Assembly (NCBI GenBank): GCA_964624635.1 | Contig: CAZUXM010000044.1 | Coordinates: forward strand, 1-22,860 | Length of the DNA stretch: 22,860 bases | Reading direction: 5' to 3' | Origin: JANWKQ01 sp964624635 | Lineage (GTDB): Bacteria; Bacteroidota; Bacteroidia; CAIKAF01 | In this document: positions 1 through 6,979 of the stretch, one piece after another | How the letters are laid out: the number at the start of each line of letters is the position of its first letter | Position numbering within the stretch: the stretch's first letter is position 1 | The notes under the pieces: model-generated | What the model was told of the DNA's origin: nothing | The model's input: only the letters and a program-made list of their open reading frames with translations | The model's database searches: none | Made by a program: the position numbers and the translations under genes

Positions 1-1354
1 AGGCAAAAAACAAAAAAGCATGAGGGACATTGAAGTAGAAAAAGTAGCTGAATACTGTAATGAAGATACGGATGTAACTTACCAGTTAAAACAAAATTTT
101 TATCCTCAGGTAAAAAATGTAAAAACAGATAGTGTTCTTGAAAATATTGAATTGCCTTTAGTGCCTGTTTTATGTGATATGGAAAGAACAGGAATTCGGA
201 TTAATGAAGAATTTTTAGGAGGATATTCAGAGCAACTTAAATTGGAAGCAGAAAAGCATGAAAATGCGGTTTACGAACAAGCAGGNNNNNNNNNNNNNNN
301 NNNNNNNNNNCTCTTCGAAAAAATGCAATTGACTCTACCCGGAAAGAAAAAAGCGAAAAGAACCAAAACCGGTCAGTATGCTACCGGAGAAGAAATATTG
401 GTACAAATGGCCGATGAGCACCAGATTGTAAAAGATATTTTGGAATTTAGAGAAATTACTAAATTAAAATCTACCTATGTAGATGCATTACCTACACTGG
501 TAAATAAAAAATCAGGAAGGGTGCATACCACTTTTCAACAAGCGATTGCTGTTACAGGAAGATTAAGTTCACAATACCCAAACCTGCAAAACATTCCGGT
601 TAGAACAGATAGAGGAAAAGAAATACGTAAAGCTTTTATTCCTCGAGACAATGAGCATGTTTTGCTATCTGCGGATTATTCACAAATTGAATTAAGAGTT
701 ATTGCTGCTTTAAGTGGTGACCCAAATATGTGTGATGCCTTTAGAAAAGGAGTAGATATTCATACTGCTACAGCTGCCAAAGTTTTTGATGTTACCGAAG
801 ATGCAGTAACCAAAGAAATGCGTTACAGAGCCAAAGCAGTTAACTTTGGAATTATTTATGGACAAGGAGCCAGAGCACTTGCCGATAGTTTAAAAATTAG
901 TGGTCCTGAAGCTGCAGAAATTTTAGAAAGTTATAAAAACCAATACCGATCCATTGAGGATTTTAAAGAATCTCAAATTGCTTTTGCCAGAGAGAATGGA
1001 TATGTACAAACTTTGTTAGGACGAAAAAGATGGCTGGCAGATATTAACGACGGTAATGGTGCCGTAAGAAGTTTTGCCGAAAGAAATGCGGTAAATATGC
1101 CCATACAGGGATCTGCAGCTGACATGATCAAATTGGCCATGATCCGTATTGATGCTGCCATGAAAAAAGCGGGGCTAAAATCGAAAATGGTTTTACAGGT
1201 ACATGACGAGTTGGTATTTGATGCTTTAAAATCAGAATTGAACATATTAAAACCGTTGATTCTTGAAAATATGCAAGCCGCCATGCCCTTACCTAATGAT
1301 GTTCCCGTAGTGGCAGAAGTAGGTATGGGTGAAAATTGGCTGGAAGCTCACTAA
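1..1354 (+). CDS. polA: DNA polymerase I, 3' part (5' end outside window)
   Basis: Repair and Okazaki-fragment polymerase. The reading frame is open from the first bases of the window, so the gene is cut by the edge and the ATG at 20 is only an internal Met. The segment begins in the 3'-5' exonuclease domain: YCNEDTDVT near residue 18 carries the ExoIII-type YxxxD. The polymerase domain follows with motif A (DYSQIELR), motif B (RAKAVNFGIIYG) and motif C (QVHDELVFD), and it ends in the usual GENW..AH. All three catalytic motifs are intact, so the enzyme looks functional apart from the 25-N assembly gap at 286-310, which lies in the linker before the palm. The next gene begins 10 nt after the stop on the same strand and may be co-transcribed. 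Confidence 0.97.
   Translation, partial: GKKQKSMRDIEVEKVAEYCNEDTDVTYQLKQNFYPQVKNVKTDSVLENIELPLVPVLCDMERTGIRINEEFLGGYSEQLKLEAEKHENAVYEQAXXXXXXXXXLFEKMQLTLPGKKKAKRTKTGQYATGEEILVQMADEHQIVKDILEFREITKLKSTYVDALPTLVNKKSGRVHTTFQQAIAVTGRLSSQYPNLQNIPVRTDRGKEIRKAFIPRDNEHVLLSADYSQIELRVIAALSGDPNMCDAFRKGVDIHTATAAKVFDVTEDAVTKEMRYRAKAVNFGIIYGQGARALADSLKISGPEAAEILESYKNQYRSIEDFKESQIAFARENGYVQTLLGRKRWLADINDGNGAVRSFAERNAVNMPIQGSAADMIKLAMIRIDAAMKKAGLKSKMVLQVHDELVFDALKSELNILKPLILENMQAAMPLPNDVPVVAEVGMGENWLEAH
286..310. other. Assembly gap (25 N) inside polA
   Basis: A run of 25 undetermined bases interrupts polA. The frame happens to stay open across it. By comparison with the known PolI segment between the conserved AG and LFEK residues (14 residues in E. 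coli PolI), about 43 nt are expected where 25 N are written, so the N-run is probably a placeholder rather than a true length. Confidence 0.95.
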
Positions 1355-1364
1355 AAAATGTAAG

Positions 1365-2006
1365 ATGTTTGAATTAGGACGTAAAACTTTGATTAGTATT
1401 GTATTGATGTTAGGCGTAAATCTATTTGCTCAACCGATTGATACTGCCTACAAAAAATTTCCATACGGGTCAACCATTATTGAATATCAGGAAGAATTGA
1501 ATAAAGAATATGCTAATACAGATTCATCACCTCTGGATTCAGCTGATCTTGCAAAATTTTTTTCATTAAATTTTTATCCCCCATCAAAGGAATTTCTGGT
1601 AAATGCCAGATTTGAAAAAAGAAAAAAACAGAAAAAATTCAAAATGAAAACCAGTACGGATAGAAAACCGCAGTATGCCGTATATGGAGATGTATATTTT
1701 ACATTAAAAGGAACGGAATTTAAATTAAGTATATACCAAAACATAGAACTAAGTAAAAAACCAGGATTTGAAAACTATCTTTTTTTACCATTTACAGATC
1801 TTACGAATGGCGAAACTACCTATGGTGGCGGAAGGTATATTGACCTTGAAATCCCCAACGGAAAAGAGTTAGTCATTGATTTCAATAAATGTTATAACCC
1901 TTATTGTGCCTATAGCCATCGATGGTCATGTCCCATACCGCCGCCAGAGAATTTTTTGAATATAAAAGTAGAGGCTGGGGTAAAGGAAGGATTGATTTAC
2001 AGATAG
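1365..2006 (+). CDS. DUF1684 family secreted protein
   Basis: A protein of 213 residues, starting at ATG 1365, with an N-terminal signal peptide (hydrophobic stretch ISIVLMLGVNLF, cleavage after FAQ). A GTG at 1329 is in frame but overlaps polA and would put a charged tail before the signal peptide, so 1365 is preferred. The C-terminal two thirds match my recollection of the DUF1684 family: FTDLTNGETTYGGGRYIDLE, then IDFNKCYNPYCAYSHRWSCP followed by PPPEN and a final VEAGVK. The two Cys in the CAYSHRWSC segment and the PPPEN motif are the family hallmark. Biochemical function is unknown. Its stop is 4 nt from the stop of the convergent gene at 2011. Confidence 0.85.
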   Translation: MFELGRKTLISIVLMLGVNLFAQPIDTAYKKFPYGSTIIEYQEELNKEYANTDSSPLDSADLAKFFSLNFYPPSKEFLVNARFEKRKKQKKFKMKTSTDRKPQYAVYGDVYFTLKGTEFKLSIYQNIELSKKPGFENYLFLPFTDLTNGETTYGGGRYIDLEIPNGKELVIDFNKCYNPYCAYSHRWSCPIPPPENFLNIKVEAGVKEGLIYR

Positions 2007-2010
2007 GATT

Positions 2011-2370
2011 CTATAATCTCCCTAACTCCTCTTTCAACTTCTTCGTTAGCCCCGAAACCACCAAATCATAAGAGTGGTTAACTAACTCTTTTACGAAATT
2101 ATCTTTTAACCCTCCTGAATAGTTAACTGTATTCCAATGGGTTTTGTTCATATGCCAGCCGGGGATAATATCATTGGGGAATTCTTCCCGTAATTCTACA
2201 GCATAATCTGGATTACACTTAAGGTTTACAGTGGTATCAATACTATCTAGTCCGGTTAAAGCAAACATTTTACCCATTACTTTAAAAACTAAAGTTACTT
2301 GATCAAAAGGAAACTCTTCAGTAACACCTTTTTTTGAAAGGCAATATTCCCTTAACTCTTCAATGTTCAT
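2011..2370 (-). CDS. MmcQ/YjbR family protein
   Basis: A 119-residue protein of the MmcQ/YjbR family (CyaY-like alpha/beta fold, sometimes annotated as DNA-binding on weak grounds). Family features seen: the N-terminal EELREYCLSKKGVTEEFPF, the central VFKVMGKMFALTGL, the NLKCNPDYAVELREEF strand-turn-helix, and PGWHMNKTHWNTV. Its ATG overlaps the TGA of the upstream cyclase gene (ATGA, 2367-2370), so translation is probably coupled. Physiological role is unknown. Confidence 0.88.
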   Translation of the reverse strand: MNIEELREYCLSKKGVTEEFPFDQVTLVFKVMGKMFALTGLDSIDTTVNLKCNPDYAVELREEFPNDIIPGWHMNKTHWNTVNYSGGLKDNFVKELVNHSYDLVVSGLTKKLKEELGRL

Positions 2371-3131
2371 TTGGTTACTTTTTCAATGGGATAGATGACC
2401 GGCTTTGAAGGAGACGCATCGCTTTCAAAAGAAGCAATTTGTAAGTTGAGAAAATAATATCCGTCTTTTACCTCATCAGGTACATAAATCATTTCAGTAA
2501 TGGTAGCATTAGTCCTTGTTTTTTGAGGATATTGCCAAAAAGAGTGATGTGCTTCTAATTTACCATCATCTTTTTCCCTATCTACAGATGGTAAGTCCAC
2601 CAATAAATGCCTGATACCCGCTTTTACCATTTGTTGGGTGGCTCCGTAATGAATATACGGAGGATTAGTATTACTGTATTTACGGGTAAGTTTAGAATTA
2701 TCATTTGGTAGAGTACGTATGATAAGAGCTTTTACCATGGTCATTTCGTGTAGCCAGGGTTGTAAATGGCTTGCAAAAATCACCCTATCTCCATTTTCAA
2801 TTTCTTCAGGGGTTACGGTAATTACTAAAGCACAATAAAACGGATCATCATGACATTGATTGATAGTATAATCTTCACTTGAAATATGGCCTACACATTC
2901 TGTATGAGTTCCATGCCCATGGGGGTTAAAATAGATATCTCTGAAATTGACAGAACCACCCCTGTTTACATCTCCAACGAACCCATCCCCTTCCACAGCA
3001 GCGATCTTTACAGGCCCAACATACCATGCAGAGGGATTATCATCTCCATTTTTTAAGGGAATAGAGAGATCATGGGGGGTAGAAAGGTCAACCGTATATT
3101 CCTGACTATCAATTACAAGGGTAAACTCCAT
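2367..3131 (-). CDS. Cyclase family protein (kynurenine formamidase-like metal hydrolase)
   Basis: A 254-residue putative cyclase/hydrolase of the metal-dependent family that includes bacterial kynurenine formamidase (KynB). The signature metal-binding motif is present at residues 71-82 (HGHGTHTECVGH): H73-G-T-H76, then E78 and H82. E78 stands where classical members have Asp (HxGTHxDxxxH), a variation that could still ligate metal. ATG start at 3131, no signal peptide, so cytoplasmic. No other tryptophan-degradation gene is visible, so the substrate cannot be assigned. It is followed with a 4-nt overlap by the MmcQ/YjbR gene. Confidence 0.85.
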   Translation of the reverse strand: MEFTLVIDSQEYTVDLSTPHDLSIPLKNGDDNPSAWYVGPVKIAAVEGDGFVGDVNRGGSVNFRDIYFNPHGHGTHTECVGHISSEDYTINQCHDDPFYCALVITVTPEEIENGDRVIFASHLQPWLHEMTMVKALIIRTLPNDNSKLTRKYSNTNPPYIHYGATQQMVKAGIRHLLVDLPSVDREKDDGKLEAHHSFWQYPQKTRTNATITEMIYVPDEVKDGYYFLNLQIASFESDASPSKPVIYPIEKVTK

Positions 3132-3223
3132 AGACTATTTTACAAAATTTTGACTAAAAGTAGGGATTACAAGCACTAAAGTATGCAACCGCCCTAAGTA
3201 AAATTGCGTCTAACTTGTTAAAG
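3132..3223. promoter_or_regulatory. Divergent intergenic region with a near-consensus -7 box
   Basis: A 92-nt AT-rich spacer between the cyclase (-) and the Kazal gene (+). On + strand, TAAAATTG at 3199-3206 differs from the Bacteroidota -7 consensus TAnnTTTG at one position and lies 17 nt before the ATG at 3224. On - strand the best match (AAATTTTG, about 3142-3150) also has one mismatch. Divergent promoters are expected here, but neither box is certain. Confidence 0.35.
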
Positions 3224-3430
3224 ATGAATAAAAGCATAACTTTGTTCATACTGGTTCTTGCCCTATTTGCCTGTAAAACAAGCGAAGCTTGCCTAGGAAA
3301 GCCTAAACCGGATACCATGTGCCCGGCCAATTATGACCCTGTTTGCGGTTGTGATGGAAAAACTTACTCCAACGCATGTGTAGCCGGTGCAGCCGGGGTG
3401 AAGAAATGGGTTGAGGGAGAATGTAAATAA
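3224..3430 (+). CDS. Kazal-type serine protease inhibitor lipoprotein
   Basis: A 68-residue lipoprotein starting at ATG 3224 (a TTG at 3215 is in frame but less likely). Hydrophobic signal followed by lipobox LFAC puts the lipidated Cys at residue 17. The mature part is one Kazal domain with six Cys in the order seen in bacterial members: one after SEA, then MC, DPVC, GCDGKTYSNAC, and the final GEC; CGCDGKTYSNAC is the diagnostic core. Kazal domains inhibit serine proteases, and anchoring in the envelope would place it in the periplasm or on the surface. It ends 5 nt before the sigma-factor start and is probably in the same transcript. The target protease is unknown. Confidence 0.85.
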   Translation: MNKSITLFILVLALFACKTSEACLGKPKPDTMCPANYDPVCGCDGKTYSNACVAGAAGVKKWVEGECK

Positions 3431-3435
3431 CCTAA

Positions 3436-4002
3436 TTGTTGCTTTTGGAGAATATCGAAGACATAGTTAAAGGTTGCGTTGAAGGAAAACGTCTAGCACA
3501 GAACGAACTTTATAAAAAGTTTGCTCCGAAGATGTATGCCGTATGCCTTAGATATTCAAAAGATGCTACAGAGGCGGAAGATGTTTTACAAGATGGTTTT
3601 GTAAAGGTGTTCCAAAACATTCAGAATTTTAAAAGTGAAGGTTCATTTGAAGGATGGGTGAGGAAAATTATGGTGAACACAGCTTTGGAAAAATTTAGAA
3701 AGAAAAATTACCTGTATCCTGTAGGTGAAATATTTGAAGTAGCCAAAGATTTAAAACATGAAGATGTGGAACATCATTTACATGCTGAAGAATTGATGAA
3801 AGTAATTAATAAACTTTCACCGGGGTACAGAATGGTATTTAACTTGTATGCTATTGAGGGATATTCTCATAAAGAGATTGCCGATCAATTAAGTATTAGT
3901 GAAGGTACCTCAAAATCGCAATTGGCTAGAGCCCGTGCGGTTTTACAAGATGAAGTAGAAAAATTATACGGGACAAATACCCAAAAAAAAAACGTAGTTT
4001 AA
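3436..4002 (+). CDS. ECF-type RNA polymerase sigma factor
   Basis: A 188-residue sigma-70 family factor of the extracytoplasmic-function type. Region 2 spans about residues 22-90 (LYKKFAPKMYAVCLRY, AEDVLQDGFVKVFQNI, GSFEGWVRKIMVNTA), and region 4 about 120-175 (LSPGYRMVFNLYAIEGYSHKEIADQL, then SEGTSKSQLARARAVL, the DNA-recognition helix-turn-helix). The start must be TTG: an in-frame TAA lies at 3433-3435, and the next codons are TTG, TTG, CTT, TTG. The first ATG comes inside region 2 (residue 33). No clear Shine-Dalgarno sequence precedes it, so coupling to the Kazal gene, which ends 5 nt upstream, is plausible. Followed after 12 nt by its likely membrane regulator. Confidence 0.93.
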   Translation: MLLLENIEDIVKGCVEGKRLAQNELYKKFAPKMYAVCLRYSKDATEAEDVLQDGFVKVFQNIQNFKSEGSFEGWVRKIMVNTALEKFRKKNYLYPVGEIFEVAKDLKHEDVEHHLHAEELMKVINKLSPGYRMVFNLYAIEGYSHKEIADQLSISEGTSKSQLARARAVLQDEVEKLYGTNTQKKNVV

Positions 4003-4014
4003 ACGACGACGCGG

Positions 4015-5637
4015 ATGGACAACAAACACAATATTGACGAAATCTTCGCTAAGGTCTTCAACGACCATAGTGTAGATCCGCCTGCATCTGTATGGGATAA
4101 GATACAGGGGCGGTTAGATGCGTCATTATCCGGCAATGAAATCGACAAGGTGTTCGAGAATGCTTTAGGTGAGCATACTGTAACTCCTCCTGCCTATGTA
4201 TGGGATAACATTAAAGGCAAAATGGATGCTGCAGAAGGAAAACGCCGTAAGAGAATTGGCTGGATAATTGGATCAGCATCTATGATTATTTTCTCATTTG
4301 TAGGAGGTTTCTTTATCGCCAACTATGGTGGTGGTAATACTGAAGATATGACTCCAAGCGAAAAAATATCAAATTCACATAAAGTAAATATCGATGTAAA
4401 TCACTTCTGGAATTTACGTAATGTAGATACTTACGGAGAATCTAACTCAGGTGGACATACCTATACCAATAATGTTCCGTCAAATACCAATGGTGGCGAT
4501 GGAAGCGGTATGGATGAAAACTCAACTCCACGAACTGCTCCTAATGGCGCCAGTGGGGAAATTGAACCTTTAGTACCTTCTGAAAACCAAGAAAAAGGCG
4601 GGAACGATAAGGGAAAAAAGACTGATGCAGTTACATCTGATGTAAATGGGAAAGTAGAATCCCTGATTGGAGTAAACAACTCCACCAATGTAGCTGCTAA
4701 AGATGACAACAAACATGTTGGTATCGAAAATAAATCTACAGTCTTAAATGATAATAACTCAAACAACAATGCAGATGAAAACCGTACAGAAAAAGTAAAT
4801 CCTAACGGTTCAATTGCAAATAACAACGATGATAAAAATGGAGATGAGATAAAAAAGGTAAAAGAAGAATCACCCACTACATTTACCATTTTACCTTACT
4901 TCGCTCCTACTTATACTGCACGTAACAGTTCTATGGAAAACATGAACGGTTACCAGAATGCTTTTGGAAGTGATCCTAATTTTAAGGAAACTCCTAACTT
5001 CTCATACTCTGCAGGTGTATTGGTAGGATATAATTTTACGCCTCGTTTAACTGTATTTGTTGGGGCTGCTTTTAACACATTCAGCAATACCACTACCAGA
5101 GATTATATTCACTCCAGATCTTTTGACCAGATTGCACCAGGCGATACTTCAGCTTATGCAGTATCATCAGCAGGTGATATGACCGGATTAAACATTGTAC
5201 CAACACAAGGTACTCCTGAAAATCCTACTTATATTCAACAGGATTATTTAATGAATCCATCTGCCAAAGGATCTATTCAAAAAGTTACCCAAACATTTAG
5301 TTATGTGGAAGTACCTGTTTTAGCCAGATATAAATTCTTTGGTAAAAAAGTAGGATTAATAGTTACCGGCGGTTTAAGTACCGGGTTTATTGTACAAAAT
5401 GAAGTAACTGTTTCAACTGCTAATGAAACCAGAAGTTTTGGAGAAACCGGACAAATAAGAAACTTTAATATGAATGCCATTATTGGTGTAGGTATTGAAG
5501 CTAAGCTTACTCCATTTATGTACTTAAATATTGAACCTACTTTTAAATATAGTTTCCTTAACTGGAGCATGGATCCACGATTTAAAGTAAATCCTATATC
5601 TATAGGTTTAAATACCGGTTTGGCATTTAAATTCTAA
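4015..5637 (+). CDS. Putative envelope-spanning anti-sigma / outer-membrane beta-barrel protein
   Basis: A 540-residue protein read as four parts. Residues 1-80 are charged and cytoplasmic, with a motif repeated at a 36-residue interval (7-36 and 43-72; shared core HxVxPPAxVWDxIxGxxDA). Residues 81-103 form one hydrophobic helix after the basic stop KRRKRIG (positive-inside). Residues about 105-287 are a low-complexity linker rich in Asn, Asp, Gly, Ser, Thr and Lys. Residues 288-540 are an outer-membrane beta-barrel of PorT/OmpA-like type, with alternating strands and a terminal Phe (GLAFKF). Adjacency to the sigma factor (12 nt) and the VWDxI repeat suggest that the N-terminus binds the sigma factor. 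No cleaved signal peptide is seen. Function is inferred from layout. A simple barrel porin mis-called with an N-terminal fusion is the alternative, but the frame is continuous. Confidence 0.8.
   Translation: MDNKHNIDEIFAKVFNDHSVDPPASVWDKIQGRLDASLSGNEIDKVFENALGEHTVTPPAYVWDNIKGKMDAAEGKRRKRIGWIIGSASMIIFSFVGGFFIANYGGGNTEDMTPSEKISNSHKVNIDVNHFWNLRNVDTYGESNSGGHTYTNNVPSNTNGGDGSGMDENSTPRTAPNGASGEIEPLVPSENQEKGGNDKGKKTDAVTSDVNGKVESLIGVNNSTNVAAKDDNKHVGIENKSTVLNDNNSNNNADENRTEKVNPNGSIANNNDDKNGDEIKKVKEESPTTFTILPYFAPTYTARNSSMENMNGYQNAFGSDPNFKETPNFSYSAGVLVGYNFTPRLTVFVGAAFNTFSNTTTRDYIHSRSFDQIAPGDTSAYAVSSAGDMTGLNIVPTQGTPENPTYIQQDYLMNPSAKGSIQKVTQTFSYVEVPVLARYKFFGKKVGLIVTGGLSTGFIVQNEVTVSTANETRSFGETGQIRNFNMNAIIGVGIEAKLTPFMYLNIEPTFKYSFLNWSMDPRFKVNPISIGLNTGLAFKF
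4033..4230 (+). repeat. Tandem 36-residue motif duplication in the anti-sigma-like N-terminus
   Basis: Codons 7-36 (4033-4122) and 43-72 (4141-4230) encode two aligned copies at an exact 36-codon offset. Identical positions include I7/I43, D8/D44, F11/F47, H18/H54, V20/V56, P22-P23/P58-P59, V26-W27-D28/V62-W63-D64, I30/I66, G32/G68 and D35/D71. The DNA copies have diverged clearly, so this is an old duplication kept by protein-level selection. Confidence 0.85.
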
Positions 5638-5665
5638 CCCAATAGAATATCCAATCCAACCAACG

Positions 5666-5700
5666 AGAAGCGTTTTTGTATTAGTACAAAAACGCTTTTT
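5666..5700 (+). terminator. Rho-independent terminator after the sigma-factor run
   Basis: A perfect 12-bp stem (AGCGTTTTTGTA at 5669-5680 with its complement at 5685-5696), a TTAG loop and a following T-run, 28 nt past the stop of the barrel gene. It may also work on the other strand because of the flanking A residues. Confidence 0.8.
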
Positions 5701-5728
5701 CATTTTACCCCCGGGCGTAGCGATACCA

Positions 5729-5821
5729 CCCCGTATTATACATGCCTGTTTACCCGGGAAGCAGCACCGACAGAGGAGGGGCCTGCTAACCGGTTTGTAA
5801 ACAGGCATGTATAATACGGGG
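5729..5821. repeat. Long palindrome with perfect 25-bp arms
   Basis: Left arm 5729-5753 and right arm 5797-5821 are exact reverse complements (outer end CCCCGTATTATACATG). The 43-nt loop holds a second nested pairing: CCGG 5754-5757 with 5790-5793, and AGCAG 5760-5764 with CTGCT 5783-5787. It sits between the terminator at 5700 and the desaturase promoter at 5874 and contains no gene. It is not simply a terminator, having no T-run. It could be a REP- or MITE-like dispersed element or a structured RNA. No target-site duplication is obvious. Confidence 0.8.
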
Positions 5822-5873
5822 AGTAAAGTGTAGCACGGGAAACAGGTAATCATACCAAAAGCAAATATATTCC

Positions 5874-5881
5874 TATCTTTG
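5874..5881 (+). promoter_or_regulatory. Bacteroidota -7 promoter box for the desaturase
   Basis: TATCTTTG matches TAnnTTTG exactly. It ends 6 nt before the ATG at 5888, which predicts a transcript that starts at or next to the start codon. No clear TTG -33 element is seen at the usual spacing. Confidence 0.65.
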
Positions 5882-5887
5882 CGGCCT

Positions 5888-6976
5888 ATGCAACAGATTA
5901 ATCCCATTACCGATCCTGTATATGTAGAAAGAGAATATAAAGGGCTCGATAAATTTTTTATACAGTTTTTGCACGATAAAAAGGATTTGCCTTTTATATA
6001 CCTTACTTTAAAAATAACTTTTATAATGCTGCCTGTAGCTGTGGCATTATACATACCCTACATTAATGAAAGACCCTGGTTATGGTGGCCATTATCCGTT
6101 TTTTATTTTTACCTGAACACCTTTGCTTTTAAAGGTCCGTTTGGATTGATGTTGCATTGTACATCACACCGTACATGGTTCAAAAAAAAATACAGCATAT
6201 TTAATCATTATTTACCTTGGGTAATTGGACCTTTCTTTGGACAAACTCCTCGTACTTATTATAGCCACCACATCTGGATGCATCACCCCGAAAATAATTT
6301 AATGGATGATGAAAGTACAACCATGAAATACCGTAGAAATACTTTTAAAGAGTTTATGAAGTATTTTTTAGACTTTCTTTTTATTGGAATGATAAGACTG
6401 GTTGGGTATTTTGGTCGTAAGAAAAAAACGAATCTTATTATTAATTGTTTAACCGGTGAAATTTTATTTATCGCCTTATGTGTTGGACTAAGTTTCGTAA
6501 ACTTTCCGGCTACATTCATGGTATTTATTTTATCGTTTTTGGTATCGCGTTTTATTATGATGTTAGGGAACTGGACTCAACATGCGTTTGTTGATGAACA
6601 TGAGCCGGGAAATGCGTATAAAAACTCTGTTACTTGTATCAATGTAAAATACAATCATAAGTGTTGGAACGATGGGTATCACATCTCACATCATATTCGC
6701 CCCGGTATGCACTGGACCCAACACCCCACTTTCTTTTTAGAACATTTGGATGATTTTTCAAAAAATAAAGCGATTGTTTTTCAGGGGATAGGCTTCCTTG
6801 AAATTTTTATATTCCTCATGAGACAACGTTATGATAAATTAGCTCATTACGGAGTAAACATTAACGGAAATACTTTTAAAAACGATGAAGAGTTTATCCA
6901 GTTACTTAAAGAGAGAACTCATTGGAAGTTGAAGAGAGGTGCGAATGCGCCGATACATTATGCATTTAATAATTAA
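5888..6976 (+). CDS. Membrane fatty acid desaturase family protein
   Basis: A 362-residue integral-membrane di-iron enzyme that introduces double bonds or hydroxyl groups into acyl chains or lipids. Three histidine clusters are present: H90-CTS-H94, HHIWMHH at 127-133, and H265-IS-HH269, with further His at 232, 238, 275 and 279 that fit the third cluster region. Hydrophobic segments lie at about 37-58, 68-90, 158-175, 190-206 and 208-226. The ATG at 5888 is chosen because the promoter box ends at 5881, which rules out the in-frame TTG at 5879. No ferredoxin or cytochrome b5 domain is fused. The exact substrate and double-bond position cannot be read from sequence. Confidence 0.88.
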   Translation: MQQINPITDPVYVEREYKGLDKFFIQFLHDKKDLPFIYLTLKITFIMLPVAVALYIPYINERPWLWWPLSVFYFYLNTFAFKGPFGLMLHCTSHRTWFKKKYSIFNHYLPWVIGPFFGQTPRTYYSHHIWMHHPENNLMDDESTTMKYRRNTFKEFMKYFLDFLFIGMIRLVGYFGRKKKTNLIINCLTGEILFIALCVGLSFVNFPATFMVFILSFLVSRFIMMLGNWTQHAFVDEHEPGNAYKNSVTCINVKYNHKCWNDGYHISHHIRPGMHWTQHPTFFLEHLDDFSKNKAIVFQGIGFLEIFIFLMRQRYDKLAHYGVNINGNTFKNDEEFIQLLKERTHWKLKRGANAPIHYAFNN

Positions 6977-6979
6977 CCC

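Noticed and set aside
973..1284. A 103-codon minus-strand frame inside polA
   Set aside because: It lies fully opposite conserved polymerase motifs B to C; shadow frame.
1329..1364. GTG 1329 as start of the DUF1684 gene
   Set aside because: It overlaps the polA coding end and adds a Lys-rich extension ahead of a normal signal peptide; ATG 1365 gives the standard form.
4461..4889. A 142-codon open frame on the minus strand opposite the linker of the barrel protein
   Set aside because: It arises from the low-complexity codon pattern of the + strand linker; its translation is low-complexity Ser/Phe/Leu/Pro without family features, and the + strand gene is continuous.
5729..5821. Insertion sequence or transposon with terminal inverted repeats
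   Set aside because: Only 43 nt lie between the arms, with no transposase and no target-site duplication visible; at most a non-autonomous element, reported as a repeat.
5608..6054. A 148-codon minus-strand frame covering the terminator, the palindrome and the desaturase start
   Set aside because: It runs through a hairpin terminator, a perfect palindrome and the desaturase promoter, and its protein has no recognisable features.
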